DNA of 64,000 nt, taken from Leuctra nigra (lineage: Eukaryota; Arthropoda; Insecta; Plecoptera; Leuctridae). The stretch is from the NCBI GenBank assembly GCA_934045905.1, contig CAKOGZ010000155.1:1-64000 (forward strand), written 5' to 3'. Below the pieces are notes generated by a model, which was not told where the DNA came from, searched no databases, and was given only the letters and a program-made list of their open reading frames with translations. The first letter of the stretch is position 1. The number at the start of each line of letters is the position of its first letter. Below are positions 50,471 through 63,439 of the stretch, one piece after another. A program made the position numbers and the translations under genes.

Positions 50471-50947
50471 TTGACAACGTTACCCTATATAGTAGATGGT
50501 GAGAGGCTTAAAAAGTGCAGAAACACTTTTTTATGTCAGACTCTCCGATTCGCCGGAATTAACTGTTCATGTTATTCAGAAGCTGATGGGTCGACCCCCG
50601 ATAGATTTTCATCCATTTTTTTGTCAATGTATATTGACCAACAATGTAGGTTAGCCTACAAAGGTAACAATGTAACAATTAACAATGTTCCTTAGATTTT
50701 CCTCATTTCCTAGGTTTTCATCCATTTTTTAGTCAATGGAGGTTAAAGCTTGTGATGAGTCAGCTACGCTCGCTTCGCTAACCTGTATTAACCTAACTTT
50801 ATTATATAATAATCTGACAGGGCAGCGTCGGGCGACTCCAAGGGGGCAGAGTGGGGTTCTTTTTTATAATTTTATTTATAAGCCTATTTTTTTTCGAAAA
50901 GTGTTTTATTACATTTCTCGGCATAACGTTGTGTAGGCATCAAGAAA

Positions 50948-50964
50948 ATTCGATAAAAACGGGG
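50948..50964 (+). other. CENP-B-box-like 17-mer (exact to consensus core)
   Basis: Second exact match to NTTCGNNNNANNCGGGN, in the A just before the X hybrid. Confidence 0.45.
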
Positions 50965-51045
50965 GGGTGCCACTTTAGAAGTAGGTCATATTGAAAAAGT
51001 TTTGTTTGTTTCCTACTTTGTGACGAATCTATTACTCTTAGAGAG

Positions 51046-51620
51046 CTGAAAATGATACCCTATATAGTAGATGGTGAGAGGCTTAAAAAGTGCAGAAACA
51101 CTTTTTTATGTCAGACTCTCCGATTCGCCGGAATTAACTGTTCATGTTATTCAGAAGCTGATGGGTCGACCCCCGATAGATTTTCATCCATTTTTTTGTC
51201 AATGTATATTGACCAACAATGTAGGTTAGCCTACAAAGGTAACAATGTAACAATTAACAATGTTCCTTAGATTTTCCTCATTTCCTAGGTTTTCATCCAT
51301 TTTTTAGTCAATGGAGGTTAAAGCTTGTGATGAGTCAGCTACGCTCGCTTCGCTAACCTGTATTAACCTAACTTTATTATATAATAATCTGACAGGGCAG
51401 CGTCGGGCGACTCCAAGGGGGCAGAGTGGGGTTCTTTTTTATAATTTTATTTATAAGCCTATTTTTTTGCGAAAAGTGTTTTATTACATTTCTCGGCATA
51501 ACGTTGTGTAGGCATCAAGAAAATTCGATAAAAACAGGGGGGTGCCACTTTAGAAGTAGGTCATATTGAAAAAGTTTTGTTTGTTTCCTACTTTGTGACG
51601 AATCTATTACTCTTAGAGAG
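51046..51620 (+). repeat. Hybrid monomer X (B leader, A body, 575 bp), unique in window
   Basis: Begins with the B leader (ctgaaaatgatac) after a B-type spacer, then continues as A (ctatatagtagatgg). The switch lies within three shared bases at 51056-51058. It is opposite in sense to H but has a different breakpoint, so it is not the direct reciprocal product. Confidence 0.88.
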
Positions 51621-52092
51621 CTGAAAATGATACACCATATAGATGATGGAGAGAGGCTTAAAAAGTGCAGAAACACTTTTTTCTGTCAGACGCTCCGATA
51701 CGCCGCATTTCTTAGTTTATGTCCTTCAGAAGCAGAAGGGCACAATCCTGATAGGTTTTCATCAATTTTTTGTCACTGTAGGTTAAAGCTTGTTAAGGGT
51801 CAGCTACGCTCGCTTCGCTCGCTTCGCTAACCTACCCTAACCTAACTTTATTATAAAATTATCTGACCGGGCAACGTCGGGCGACTCCAGGAGGCAGAGG
51901 GGAGATTTTTTTTTACATGTTAATGTTAAGCCTATTATTTTCGAAAAGTGTTTTATTTCATTTCTCGGCATAACGTTATGTAGGCTTCAAGAAAATTCGA
52001 TAAAAATAGGGGGGTGCCACTTTAGAAGTAGCTCATATTGATATTTTTTTATTTGTTTCCTACTTTGTGACGAATCTATTACTCTAAGAGAG

Positions 52093-54289
52093 TTGACAAC
52101 GTTACCCTATATAGTAGATGGTGAGAGGCTTAAAAAGTGCAGAAACACTTTTTTATGTCAGACTCTCCGATTCGCCGGAATTAACTGTTCATGTTATTCA
52201 GAAGCTGATGGGTCGACCCCCGATAGATTTTCATCCATTTTTTTGTCAATGTATATTGACCAACAATGTAGGTTAGCCTACAAAGGTAACAATGTAACAA
52301 TTAACAATGTTCCTTAGATTTTCCTCATTTCCTAGGTTTTCATCCATTTTTTAGTCAATGGAGGTTAAAGCTTGTGATGAGTCAGCTACGCTCGCTTCGC
52401 TAACCTGTATTAACCTAACTTTATTATATAATAATCTGACAGGGCAGCGTCGGGCGACTCCAAGGGGGCAGAGTGGGGTTCTTTTTTATAATTTTATTTA
52501 TAAGCCTATTTTTTTTCGAAAAGTGTTTTATTTCATTTCTCGGCATAACGTTGTGTAGGCTTCAAGAAAATTCGATAAAAATAGGGGGGTGCCACTTTAG
52601 AAGTAGCTCATATTGATATTTTTTTATTTGTTTCCTACTTTGTGACGAATCTATTACTCTAAGAGAGTTGACAACGTTACCCTATATAGTAGATGGTGAG
52701 AGGCTTAAAAAGTGCAGAAACACATTTTTATGTCAGACTCTCCGATTCGCCGGAATTAACTGTTCATGTTATTCAGAAGCTGATGGGTCGACCCCCGATA
52801 GATTTTCATCCATTTTTTTGTCAATGTATATTGACCAACAATGTAGGTAAGCCTACAAAGGTAACAATGTAACAATTAACAATGTTCCTTAGATTTTCCT
52901 CATTTCCTAGGTTTTCATCCATTTTTTAGTCAATGGAGGTTAAAGCTTGTGATGAGTCAGCTACGCTCGCTTCGCTAACCTGTATTAACCTAACTTTATT
53001 ATATAATAATCTGACAGGGCAGCGTCGGGCGACTCCAAGGGAGCAGAGTGGGGTTCTTTTTTATAATTTTATTTATAAGCCTATTTTTTTTCGAAAAGTG
53101 TTTTATTTCATTTCTCGGCATAACGTTGTGTAGGCTTCAAGAAAATTCGATAAAAATAGGGGGGTGCCACTTTAGAAGTAGCTCATATTGATATTTTTTT
53201 ATTTGTTTCCTACTTTGTGACGAATCTATTACTCTAAGAGAGTTGACAACGTTACCCTATATAGTAGATGGTGAGAGGCTTAAAAAGTGCAGAAACACTT
53301 TTTTATGTCAGACTCTCCGATTCGCCGGAATTAACTGTTCATGTTATTCAGAAGCTGATGGGTCGACCCCCGATAGATTTTCATCCATTTTTTTGTCAAT
53401 GTATATTGACCAACAATGTAGGTTAGCCTACAAAGGTAACAATGTAACAATTAACAATGTTTCTTAGATTTTCCTCATTTCCTAGGTTTTCATCCATTTT
53501 TTAGTCAATGGAGGTTAAAGCTTGTGATGAGTCAGCTACGCTCGCTTCGCTAACCTGTATTAACCTAACTTTATTATATAATAATCTGACAGGGCAGCGT
53601 CGGGCGACTCCAAGGGGGCAGAGTGGGGTTCTTTTTTATAATTTTATTTATAAGCCTATTTTTTTGCGAAAAGTGTTTTATTACATTTCTCGGCATAACG
53701 TTGTGTAGGCATCAAGAAAATTCGATAAAAACAGGGGGGTGCCACTTTAGAAGTAGGTCATATTGAAAAAGTTTTGTTTGTTTCCTACTTTGTGACGAAT
53801 CTATTACTCTTAGAGAGCTGAAAATGATACACCATATAGATGATGGAGAGAGGCTTAAAAAGTGCAGAAACACTTTTTTCTGTCAGACGCTCCGATACGC
53901 CGCATTTCTTAGTTTATGTCCTTCAGAAGCAGAAGGGCACAATCCAGATAGGTTTTCATCAATTTTTTGTCACTGTAGGTTAAAGCTTGTTAAGGGTCAG
54001 CTACGCTCGCTTCGCTCGCTTCGCTAACCTACCCTAACCTAACTTTATTATAAAATTATCTGACCGGGCAACGTCGGGCGACTCCAGGAGGCAGAGGGGA
54101 GATTTTTTTTTACATGTTAATGTTAAGCCTATTATTTTCGAAAAGTGTTTTATTTCATTTCTCGGCATAACGTTGTGTAGGCTTCAAGAAAATTCGATAA
54201 AAATAGGGGGGTGCCACTTTAGAAGTAGCTCATATTGATATTTTTTTATTTGTTTCCTACTTTGTGACGAATCTATTACTCTAAGAGAG
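52093..54289 (+). repeat. HOR unit AAAB (2,197 bp)
   Basis: A at 52093, A at 52668 (hairpin-stem change cacattttta, dyad-loop change gtaggtaagcc, agggagcag), A at 53243 (gtttcttag), B at 53818 (aatccagat). Confidence 0.92.
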
Positions 54290-55911
54290 TTGACAACGTT
54301 ACCCTATATAGTAGATGGTGAGAGGCTTAAAAAGTGCAGAAACACTTTTTTATGTCAGACTCTCCGATTCGCCGGAATTAACTGTTCATGTTATTCAGAA
54401 GCTGATGGGTCGACCCCCGATAGATTTTCATCAATTTTTTTGTCAATGTATATTGACCAACAATGTAGGTTAGCCTACAAAGGTAACAATGTAACAATTA
54501 ACAATGTTCCTTAGATTTTCCTCATTTCCTAGGTTTTCATCCATTTTTTAGTCAATGGAGGTTAAAGCTTGTGATGAGTCAGCTACGCTCGCTTCGCTAA
54601 CCTGTATTAACCTAACTTTATTATATAATAATCTGACAGGGCAGCGACGGGCGACTCCAAGGGGGCAGAGTGGGGTTCTTTTTTATAATTTTATTTATAA
54701 GCCTATTTTTTTTCGAAAAGTGTTTTATTTCATTTCTCGGCATAACGTTGTGTAGGCTTCAAGAAAATTCGATAAAAATAGGGGGGTGCCACTTTAGAAG
54801 TAGCTCATATTGATATTTTTTTATTTGTTTCCTACTTTGTGACGAATCTATTACTCTAAGAGAGTTGACAACGTTACCCTATATAGTAGATGGTGAGAGG
54901 CTTAAAAAGTGCAGAAACACTTTTTTATGTCAGACTCTCCGATTCGCCGGAATTAACTGTTCATGTTATTCAGAAGCTGATGGGTCGACCCCCGATAGAT
55001 TTTCATCCATTTTTTTGTCAATGTATATTGACCAACAATGTAGGTTAGCCTACAAAGGTAACAATGTAACAATTAACAATGTTCCTTAGATTTTCCTCAT
55101 TTCCTAGGTTTTCATCCATTTTTTAGTCAATGGAGGTTAAAGCTTGTGATGAGTCAGCTACGCTCGCTTCGCTAACCTGTATTAACCTAACTTTATTATA
55201 TAATAATCTGACAGGGCAGCGTCGGGCGACTCCAAGGGGGCAGAGTGGGGTTCTTTTTTATAATTTTATTTATAAGCCTATTTTTTTGCGAAAAGTGTTT
55301 TATTACATTTCTCGGCATAACGTTGTGTAGGCATCAAGAAAATTCGATAAAAACAGGGGGGTGCCACTTTAGAAGTAGGTCATATTGAAAAAGTTTTGTT
55401 TGTTTCCTACTTTGTGACGAATCTATTACTCTTAGAGAGCTGAAAATGATACACCATATAGATGATGGAGAGAGGCTTAAAAAGTGCAGAAACACTTTTT
55501 TCTGTCAGACGCTCCGATACGCCGCATTTCTTAGTTTATGTCCTTCAGAAGCAGAAGGGCACAATCCAGATAGGTTTTCATCAATTTTTTGTCACTGTAG
55601 GTTAAAGCTTGTTAAGGGTCAGCTACGCTCGCTTCGCTCGCTTCGCTAACCTACCCTAACCTAACTTTATTATAAAATTATCTGACCGGGCAACGTCGGG
55701 CGACACCAGGAGGCAGAGGGGAGATTTTTTTTTACATGTTAATGTTAAGCCTATTATTTTTGAAAAGTGTTTTATTTCATTTCTCGGCATAACGTTGTGT
55801 AGGCTTCAAGAAAATTCGATAAAAATAGGGGGGTGCCACTTTAGAAGTAGCTCATATTGATATTTTTTTATTTGTTTCCTACTTTGTGACGAATCTTTTA
55901 CTCTAAGAGAG
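54290..55911 (+). repeat. HOR unit AAB (1,622 bp)
   Basis: A at 54290 (catcaattttttt, gcgacggg), A at 54865, B at 55440 (aatccagat, cgacaccagg, attttttgaaaag, tail cttttactc). Confidence 0.92.
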
Positions 55912-56958
55912 TTGACAACGTTACCCTATATAGTAGATGGTGAGAGGCTTAAAAAGTGCAGTAACACTTTTTTATGTCAGACTCTCCGATTCGCCGGAAT
56001 TAACTGTTCATGTTATTCAGAAGCTGATGGGTCGACCCCCGATAGATTTTCATCCATTTTTTTGTCAATGTATATTGACCAACAATGTAGGTTAGCCTAC
56101 AAAGGTAACAATGTAACAATTAACAATGTTCCTTAGATTTTCCTCATTTCCTAGGTTTTCATCCATTTTTTAGTCAATGGAGGTTAAAGCTTGTGATGAG
56201 TCACCTACGCTCGCTTCGCTAACCTGTATTAACCTAACTTTATTATATAATAATCTGACAGGGCAGCGTCGGGCGACTCCAAGGGGGCAGAGTGGGGTTC
56301 TTTTTTATAATTTTATTTATAAGCCTATTTTTTTTCGAAAAGTGTTTTATTACATTTCTCGGCATAACGTTGTGTAGGCATCAAGAAAATTCGATAAAAA
56401 CGGGGGGGTGCCACTTGAGAAGTAGCTCATATTGAAAAAGTTTTGTTTGTTTCCTACTTTGTGACGAATCTATTACTCTAAGAGAGCTGAAAATGATACA
56501 CCATATAGATGATGGAGAGAGGCTTAAAAAGTGCAGAAACACTTTTTTCTGTCAGACGCTCCGATACGCCGCATTTCTTAGTTTATGTCCTTAAGAAGCA
56601 GAAGGGCACAATCCTGATAGGTTTTCATCAATTTTTTGTCACTGTAGGTTAAAGCTTGTTAAGGGTCAGCTACGCTCGCTTCGCTCGCTTCGCTAACCTA
56701 CCCTAACCTAACTTTATTATAAAATTATCTGACCGGGCAACGTCGGGCGACTCCAGGAGGCAGAGGGGAGATTTTTTTTTACATGTTAATGTTAAGCCTA
56801 TTATTTTTGAAAAGTGTTTTATTTCATTTCTCGGCATAACGTTGTGTAGGCTTCAAGAAAATTCGATAAAAATAGGGGGGTGCCACTTTAGAAGTAGCTC
56901 ATATTGATATTTTTTTATTTGTTTCCTACTTTGTGACGAATCTATTACTCTAAGAGAG
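55912..56958 (+). repeat. HOR unit AB (1,047 bp)
   Basis: A at 55912 has a loop change gcagtaacac, gagtcacctac, an exact CENP-B-like match and a mosaic spacer (cttgagaagtagctc joined to attgaaaaag). B at 56487 has ccttaagaag, an in-frame stop relative to the recurrent short frame. Confidence 0.92.
56389..56405 (+). other. CENP-B-box-like 17-mer (exact to consensus core)
   Basis: Third exact match to NTTCGNNNNANNCGGGN, in the A monomer that also carries gagtcacctac. Confidence 0.45.
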
Positions 56959-59155
56959 TTGACAACGTTACCCTATATAGTAGATGGTGAGAGGCTTAAA
57001 AAGTGCAGAAACACTTTTTTATGTCAGACTCTCCGATTCGCCGGAATTAACTGTTCATGTTATTCAGAAGCTGATGGGTCGACCCCTGATAGATTTTCAT
57101 CCATTTTTTTGTCAATGTATATTGACCAACAATGTAGGTTAGCCTACAAAGGTAACAATGTAACAATTAACAATGTTCCTTAGATTTTCCTCATTTCCTA
57201 GGTTTTCATCCATTTTTTAGTCAATGGAGGTTAAAGCTTGTGATGAGTCAGCTACGCTCGCTTCGCTAACCTGTATTAACCTAACTTTATTATATAATAA
57301 TCTGACAGGGCAGCGACGGGCGACTCCAAGGGGGCAGAGTGGGGTTCTTTTTTATAATTTTATTTATAAGCCTATTTTTTTTCGAAAAGTGTTTTATTTC
57401 ATTTCTCGGCATAACGTTGTGTAGGCTTCAAGAAAATTCGATAAAAATAGGGGGGTGCCACTTTAGAAGTAGCTCATATTGATATTTTTTTATTTGTTTC
57501 CTACTTTGTGACGAATCTATTACTCTAAGAGAGTTGACAACGTTACCCTATATAGTAGATGGTGAGAGGCTTAAAAAGTGCAGAAACACTTTTTTATGTC
57601 AGACTCTCCGATTCGCCGGAATTAACTGTTCATGTTATTCAGAAGCTGATGGGTCGACCCCCGATAGATTTTCATCCATTTTTTTGTCAATGTATATTGA
57701 CCAACAATGTAGGTTAGCCTACAAAGGTAACAATGTAACAATTAACAATGTTCCTTAGATTTTCCTCATTTCCTAGGTTTTCATCCATTTTTTAGTCAAT
57801 GGAGGTTAAAGCTTGTGATGAGTCAGCTACGCTCGCTTCGCTAACCTGTATTAACCTAACTTTATTATATAATAATCTGACAGGGCAGCGACGGGCGACT
57901 CCAAGGGGGCAGAGTGGGGTTCTTTTTTATAATTTTATTTATAAGCCTATTTTTTTTCGAAAAGTGTTTTATTTCATTTCTCGGCATAACGTTGTGTAGG
58001 CTTCAAGAAAATTCGATAAAAATAGGGGGGTGCCACTTTAGAAGTAGCTCATATTGATATTTTTTTATTTGTTTCCTACTTTGTGACGAATCTATTACTC
58101 TAAGAGAGTTGACAACGTTACCCTATATAGTAGATGGTGAGAGGCTTAAAAAGTGCAGAAACACTTTTTTATGTCAGACTCTCCGATTCGCCGGAATTAA
58201 CTGTTCATGTTATTCAGAAGCTGATGGGTCGACCCCCGATAGATTTTCATCCATTTTTTTGTCAATGTATATTGACCAACAATGTAGGTTAGCCTACAAA
58301 GGTAACAATGTAACAATTAACAATGTTCCTTAGATTTTCCTCATTTCCTAGGTTTTCATCCATTTTTTAGTCAATGGAGGTTAAAGCTTGTGATGAGTCA
58401 GCTACGCTCGCTTCGCTAACCTGTATTAACCTAACTTTATTATATAATAATCTGACAGGGCAGCGTCGGGCGACTCCAAGGGGGCAGAGTGGGGTTCTTT
58501 TTTATAATTTTATTTATAAGCCTATTTTTTTTCGAAAAGTGTTTTATTACATTTCTCGGCATAACGTTGTGTAGGCATCAAGAAAATTCGATAAAAACAG
58601 GGGGGTGCCACTTTAGAAGTAGGTCATATTGAAAAAGTTTTGTTTGTTTCCTACTTTGTGACGAATCTATTACTCTTAGAGAGCTGAAAATGATACACCA
58701 TATAGATGATGGAGAGAGGCTTAAAAAGTGCAGAAACACTTTTTTCTGTCAGACGCTCCGATACGCCGCATTTCTTAGTTTATGTCCTTCAGAAGCAGAA
58801 GGGCACAATCCAGATAGGTTTTCATCAATTTTTTGTCACTGTAGGTTAAAGCTTGTTAAGGGTCAGCTACGCTCGCTTCGCTCGCTTCGCTAACCTACCC
58901 TAACCTAACTTTATTATAAAATTATCTGACCGGGCAACGTCGGGCGACACCAGGAGGCAGAGGGGAGATTTTTTTTTACATGTTAATGTTAAGCCTATTA
59001 TTTTCGAAAAGTGTTTTATTTCATTTCTCGGCATAACGTTGTGTAGGCTTCAAGAAAATTCGATAAAAATAGGGGGGTGCCACTTTAGAAGTAGCTCATA
59101 TTGATATTTTTTTATTTGTTTCCTACTTTGTGACGAATCTTTTACTCTAAGAGAG
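56959..59155 (+). repeat. HOR unit AAAB (2,197 bp)
   Basis: A at 56959 (gacccctgat, gcgacggg), A at 57534 (gcgacggg), A at 58109, B at 58684 (aatccagat, cgacaccagg, tail cttttactc). Confidence 0.92.
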
Positions 59156-60193
59156 TTGACAACGTTACCCTATATAGTAGATGGTGAGAGGCTTAAAAAG
59201 TGCAGAAACACTTTTTTATGTCAGACTCTCCGATTCGCCGGAATTAACTGTTCATGTTATTCAGAAGCTGATGGGTCGACCCCCGATAGATTTTCATCCA
59301 TTTATTTGTCAATGTATATTGACCAACAATGTAGGTTAGCCTACAAAGGAAACAATGTAACAATTAACAATGTTCCTTAGATTTTCCTCATTTCCTAGGT
59401 TTTCATCCATTTTTTAGTCAATGGAGGTTAAAGCTTGTGATGAGTCACCTACGCTCGCTTCGCTAACCTGTATTAACCTAACTTTATTATATAATAATCT
59501 GACAGGGCAGCGTCGGGCGACTCCAAGGGGGCAGAGTGGGGTTCTTTTTTATAATTTTATTTATAAGCCTATTTTTTTTCGAAAAGTGTTTTATTACATT
59601 TCTCGGCATAACGTTGTGTAGGCATCAAGAAAATTCGATAAAAACGGGGGGGTGCCACTTGAGAAGTAGCTCATATTGAAAAAGTTTTGTTTGTTTCCTA
59701 CTTTGTGACGAATCTATTACTCTTAGAGAGCTGAAAATGATACACCATATAGATGATGGAGAGAGGCTTAAAAAGTGCAGAAACACTTTTTTCTGTCAGA
59801 CGCTCCGATACGCCGCATTTCTTAGTTTATGTCCTTCAGAAGCAGAAGGGCACAATCCTGATAGGTTTTCATCAATTTTTTGTCACTGTAGGTTAAAGCT
59901 TGTTAAGGGTCAGCTACGCTCGCTTCGCTAACCTACCCTAACCTAACTTTATTATAAAATTATCTGACCGGGCAACGTCGGGCGACTCCAGGAGGCAGAG
60001 GGGAGATTTTTTTTTACATGTTAATGTTAAGCCTATTATTTTCGAAAAGTGTTTTATTTCATTTCTCGGCATAACGTTGTGTAGGCTTCAAGAAAATTCG
60101 ATAAAAATAGGGGGGTGCCACTTTAGAAGTAGCTCATATTGATATTTTTTTATTTGTTTCCTACTTTGTGACGAATCTATTACTCTAAGAGAG
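59156..60193 (+). repeat. HOR unit AB (1,038 bp)
   Basis: A at 59156 (tttatttgtc, ggaaacaatg, gagtcacctac, cttgagaagtagctc), B at 59731, which is 463 bp because one 9-bp CGCTCGCTT unit is missing near 59930. Confidence 0.92.
59633..59649 (+). other. CENP-B-box-like 17-mer (exact to consensus core)
   Basis: Fourth exact match to NTTCGNNNNANNCGGGN, again in an A carrying gagtcacctac. Confidence 0.45.
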
Positions 60194-61240
60194 TTGACAA
60201 CGTTACCCTATATTGTAGATGGTGAGAGGCTTAAAAAGTGCAGAAACACTTTTTTATGTCAGACTCTCCGATTCGCCGGAATTAACTGTTCATGTGATTC
60301 AGAAGCTGATGGGTCGACCCCCGATAGATTTTCATCCATTTTTTTGTCAATGTATATTGACCAACAATGTAGGTTAGCCTACAAAGGTAACAATGTAACA
60401 ATTAACAATGTTCCTTAGATTTTCCTCATTTCCTAGGTTTTCATCCATTTTTTAGTCAATGGAGGTTAAAGCTTGTGATGAGTCAGCTACGCTCGCTTCG
60501 CTAACCTGTATTAACCTAACTTTATTATATAATTATCTGACAGGGCAGCGTCGGGCGACTCCAAGGGGGCAGAGTGGGGTTCTTTTTTATAATTTTATTT
60601 ATAAGCCTATTTTTTTGCGAAAAGTGTTTTATTACATTTCTCGGCATAACGTTGTGTAGGCATCAAGAAAATTCGATAAACACAGGGGGGTGCCACTTAA
60701 GAAGTAGGTCATATTGAAAAAGTTTTGTTTGTTTCCTACTTTGTGACGAATCTATTACTCTTAGAGAGCTGAAAATGATACACCATATAGATGATGGAGA
60801 GAGGCTTAAAAAGTGCAGAAACACTTTTTTCTGTCAGACGCTCCGATACGCCGCATTTCTTAGTTTATGTCCTTAAGAAGCAGAAGGGCACAATCCTGAT
60901 AGGTTTTCATCAATTTTTTGTCACTGTAGGTTAAAGCTTGTTAAGGGTCAGCTACGCTCGCTTCGCTCGCTTCGCTAACCTACCCTAACCTAACTTTATT
61001 ATAAAATTATCTGACCGGGCAACGTCGGGCGACTCCAGGAGGCAGAGGGGAGATTTTTTTTTACATGTTAATGTTAAGCCTATTATTTTCGAAAAGTGTT
61101 TTATTTCATTTCTCGGCATAACGTTGTGTAGGCTTCAAGAAAATTCGATAAAAATAGGGGGGTGCCACTTTAGAAGTAGCTCATATTGATATTTTTTTAT
61201 TTGTTTCCTACTTTGTGACGAATCTATTACTCTAAGAGAG
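60194..61240 (+). repeat. HOR unit AB (1,047 bp)
   Basis: A at 60194 (tattgtagatgg, gtgattcag, ataattatctg, gataaacacagg, cttaagaagtagg), B at 60769 with the same ccttaagaag change as at 56593. Confidence 0.92.
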
Positions 61241-63439
61241 TTGACAACGTTACCCTATATAGTAGATGGTGAGAGGCTTAAAAAGTGCAGAAACACTTTT
61301 TTATGTCAGACTCTCCGATTCGCCGGAATTAACTGTTCATGTTATTCAGAAGCTGATGGGTCGACCCCCGATAGATTTTCATCCATTTTTTTGTCAATGT
61401 ATATTGACCAACAATGTAGGTTAGCCTACAAAGGTAACAATGTAACAATTAACAATGTTCCTTAGATTTTCCTCATTTCCTAGGTTTTCATCCATTTTTT
61501 AGTCAATGGAGGTTAAAGCTTGTGATGAGTCAGCTACGCTCGCTTCGCTAACCTGTATTAACCTAACTTTATTATATAATAATCTGACAGGGCAGCGTCG
61601 GGCGACTCCAAGGGGGCAGAGTGGGGTTCTTTTTTATAATTTTATTTATAAGCCTATTTTTTTTCGAAAAGTGTTTTATTTCATTTCTCGGCATAACGTT
61701 GTGTAGGCTTCAAGAAAATTCGATAAAAATAGGGGGGTGCCACTTTAGAAGTAGCTCATATTGATATTTTTTTATTTGTTTCCTACTTTGTGACGAATCT
61801 ATTACTCTAAGAGAGTTGACAACGTTACCCTATATAGTAGATGGTGAGAGGCTTAAAAAGTGCAGAAACACTTTTTTATGTCAGACTCTCCGATTCGCCG
61901 GAATTAACTGTTCATGTTATTCAGAAGCAGATGGGTCGACCCCCGATAGATTTTCATCCATTTTTTTGTCAATGTATATTGACCAACAATGTAGGTAAGC
62001 CTACAAAGGTAACAATGTAACAATTAACAATGTTCCTTAGATTTTCCTCATTTCCTAGGTTTTCATCCATTTTTTAGTCAATGGAGGTTAAAGCTTGTGA
62101 TGAGTCAGCTACGCTCGCTTCGCTAACCTGTATTAACCTAACTTTATTATATAATAACCTGACAGGGCAGCGTCAGCGACTCCAAGGGGGCAGAGTGGGG
62201 TTCTTTTTTATAATTTTATTTATAAGCCTATTTTTTTTCGAAAAGTGTTTTATTTCATTTCTCGGCATAACGTTGTGTAGGCTTCAAGAAAATTCGATAA
62301 AAATAGGGGGGTGCCACTTTAGAAGTAGCTCATATTGATATTTTTTTATTTGTTTCCTACTTTGTGACGAATCTATTACTCTAAGAGAGTTGACAACGTT
62401 ACCCTATATAGTAGATGGTGAGAGGCTTAAAAAGTGCAGAAACACTTTTTTATGTCAGACTCTCCGATTCGCCGGAATTAACTGTTCATGTTATTCAGAA
62501 GCTGATGGGTCGACCCCCGATAGATTTTCATCCATTTTTTTGTCAATGTATATTGACCAACAATGTAGGTTAGCCTACAAAGGTAACAATGTAACAATTA
62601 ACAATGTTCCTTAGATTTTCCTCATTTCCTAGGTTTTCATCCATTTTTTAGTCAATGGAGGTTAAAGCTTGTGATGAGTCACCTACGCTCGCTTCGCTAA
62701 CCTGTATTAACCTAACTTTATTATATAATAATCTGACAGGGCAGCGTCGGGCGACTCCAAGGGGGCAGAGTGGGGTTCTTTTTTATAATTTTATTTATAA
62801 GCCTATTTTTTTTCGAAAAGTGTTTTATTACATTTCTCGGCATAACGTTGTGTAGGCATCAAGAAAATTCGATAAAAACGGGGGGGGGGTGCCACTTTAG
62901 AAGTAGGTCCTATTGAAAAAGTTTTGTTTGTTTCCTACTTTGTGACGAATCTATTACTCTTAGAGAGCTGTAAATGATACACCATATAGATGATGGAGAG
63001 AGGCTTAAAAAGTGCAGAAACACTTTTTTCTGTCAGACGCTCCGATACGCCGCATTTCTTAGTTTATGTCCTTCAGAAGCAGAAGGGCACAATCCTGATA
63101 GGTTTTCATCAATTTTTTGTCACTGTAGGTTAAAGCTTGTTAAGGGTCAGCTACGCTCGCTTCGCTCGCTTCGCTAACCTACCCTAACCTAACTTTATTA
63201 TAAAATTATCTGACCGGGCAACGTCGGGCGACTCCAGGAGGCAGAGGGGAGATTTTTTTTTACATGTTAATGTTAAGCCTATTATTTTCGAAAAGTGTTT
63301 TATTTCATTTCTCGGCATAACGTTGTGTAGGCTTCAAGAAAATTCGATAAAAATAGGGGGGTGCCACTTTAGAAGTAGCTCATATTGATATTTTTTTATT
63401 TGTTTCCTACTTTGTGACGAATCTATTACTCTAAGAGAG
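61241..63439 (+). repeat. HOR unit AAAB (2,199 bp)
   Basis: A at 61241, A at 61816 (gaagcagatggg, gtaggtaagcc, ataacctg, gcgtcagcgac with one base lost), A at 62390 (gagtcacctac, a G-run expanded to ten, ggtcctattg; 578 bp), B at 62968 (gctgtaaatgat). Confidence 0.92.
62867..62883 (+). other. CENP-B-box-like 17-mer (exact to consensus core)
   Basis: Fifth exact match to NTTCGNNNNANNCGGGN. The following G-run is three bases longer than in the other four copies. Confidence 0.45.

Larger units (their letters stand above)
50471..52092 (+). repeat. HOR unit A-X-B (1,622 bp)
   Basis: A at 50471 (exact CENP-B-like match at 50948-50964), hybrid X at 51046, B at 51621 (acgttatgtagg near 51977). Confidence 0.9.
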
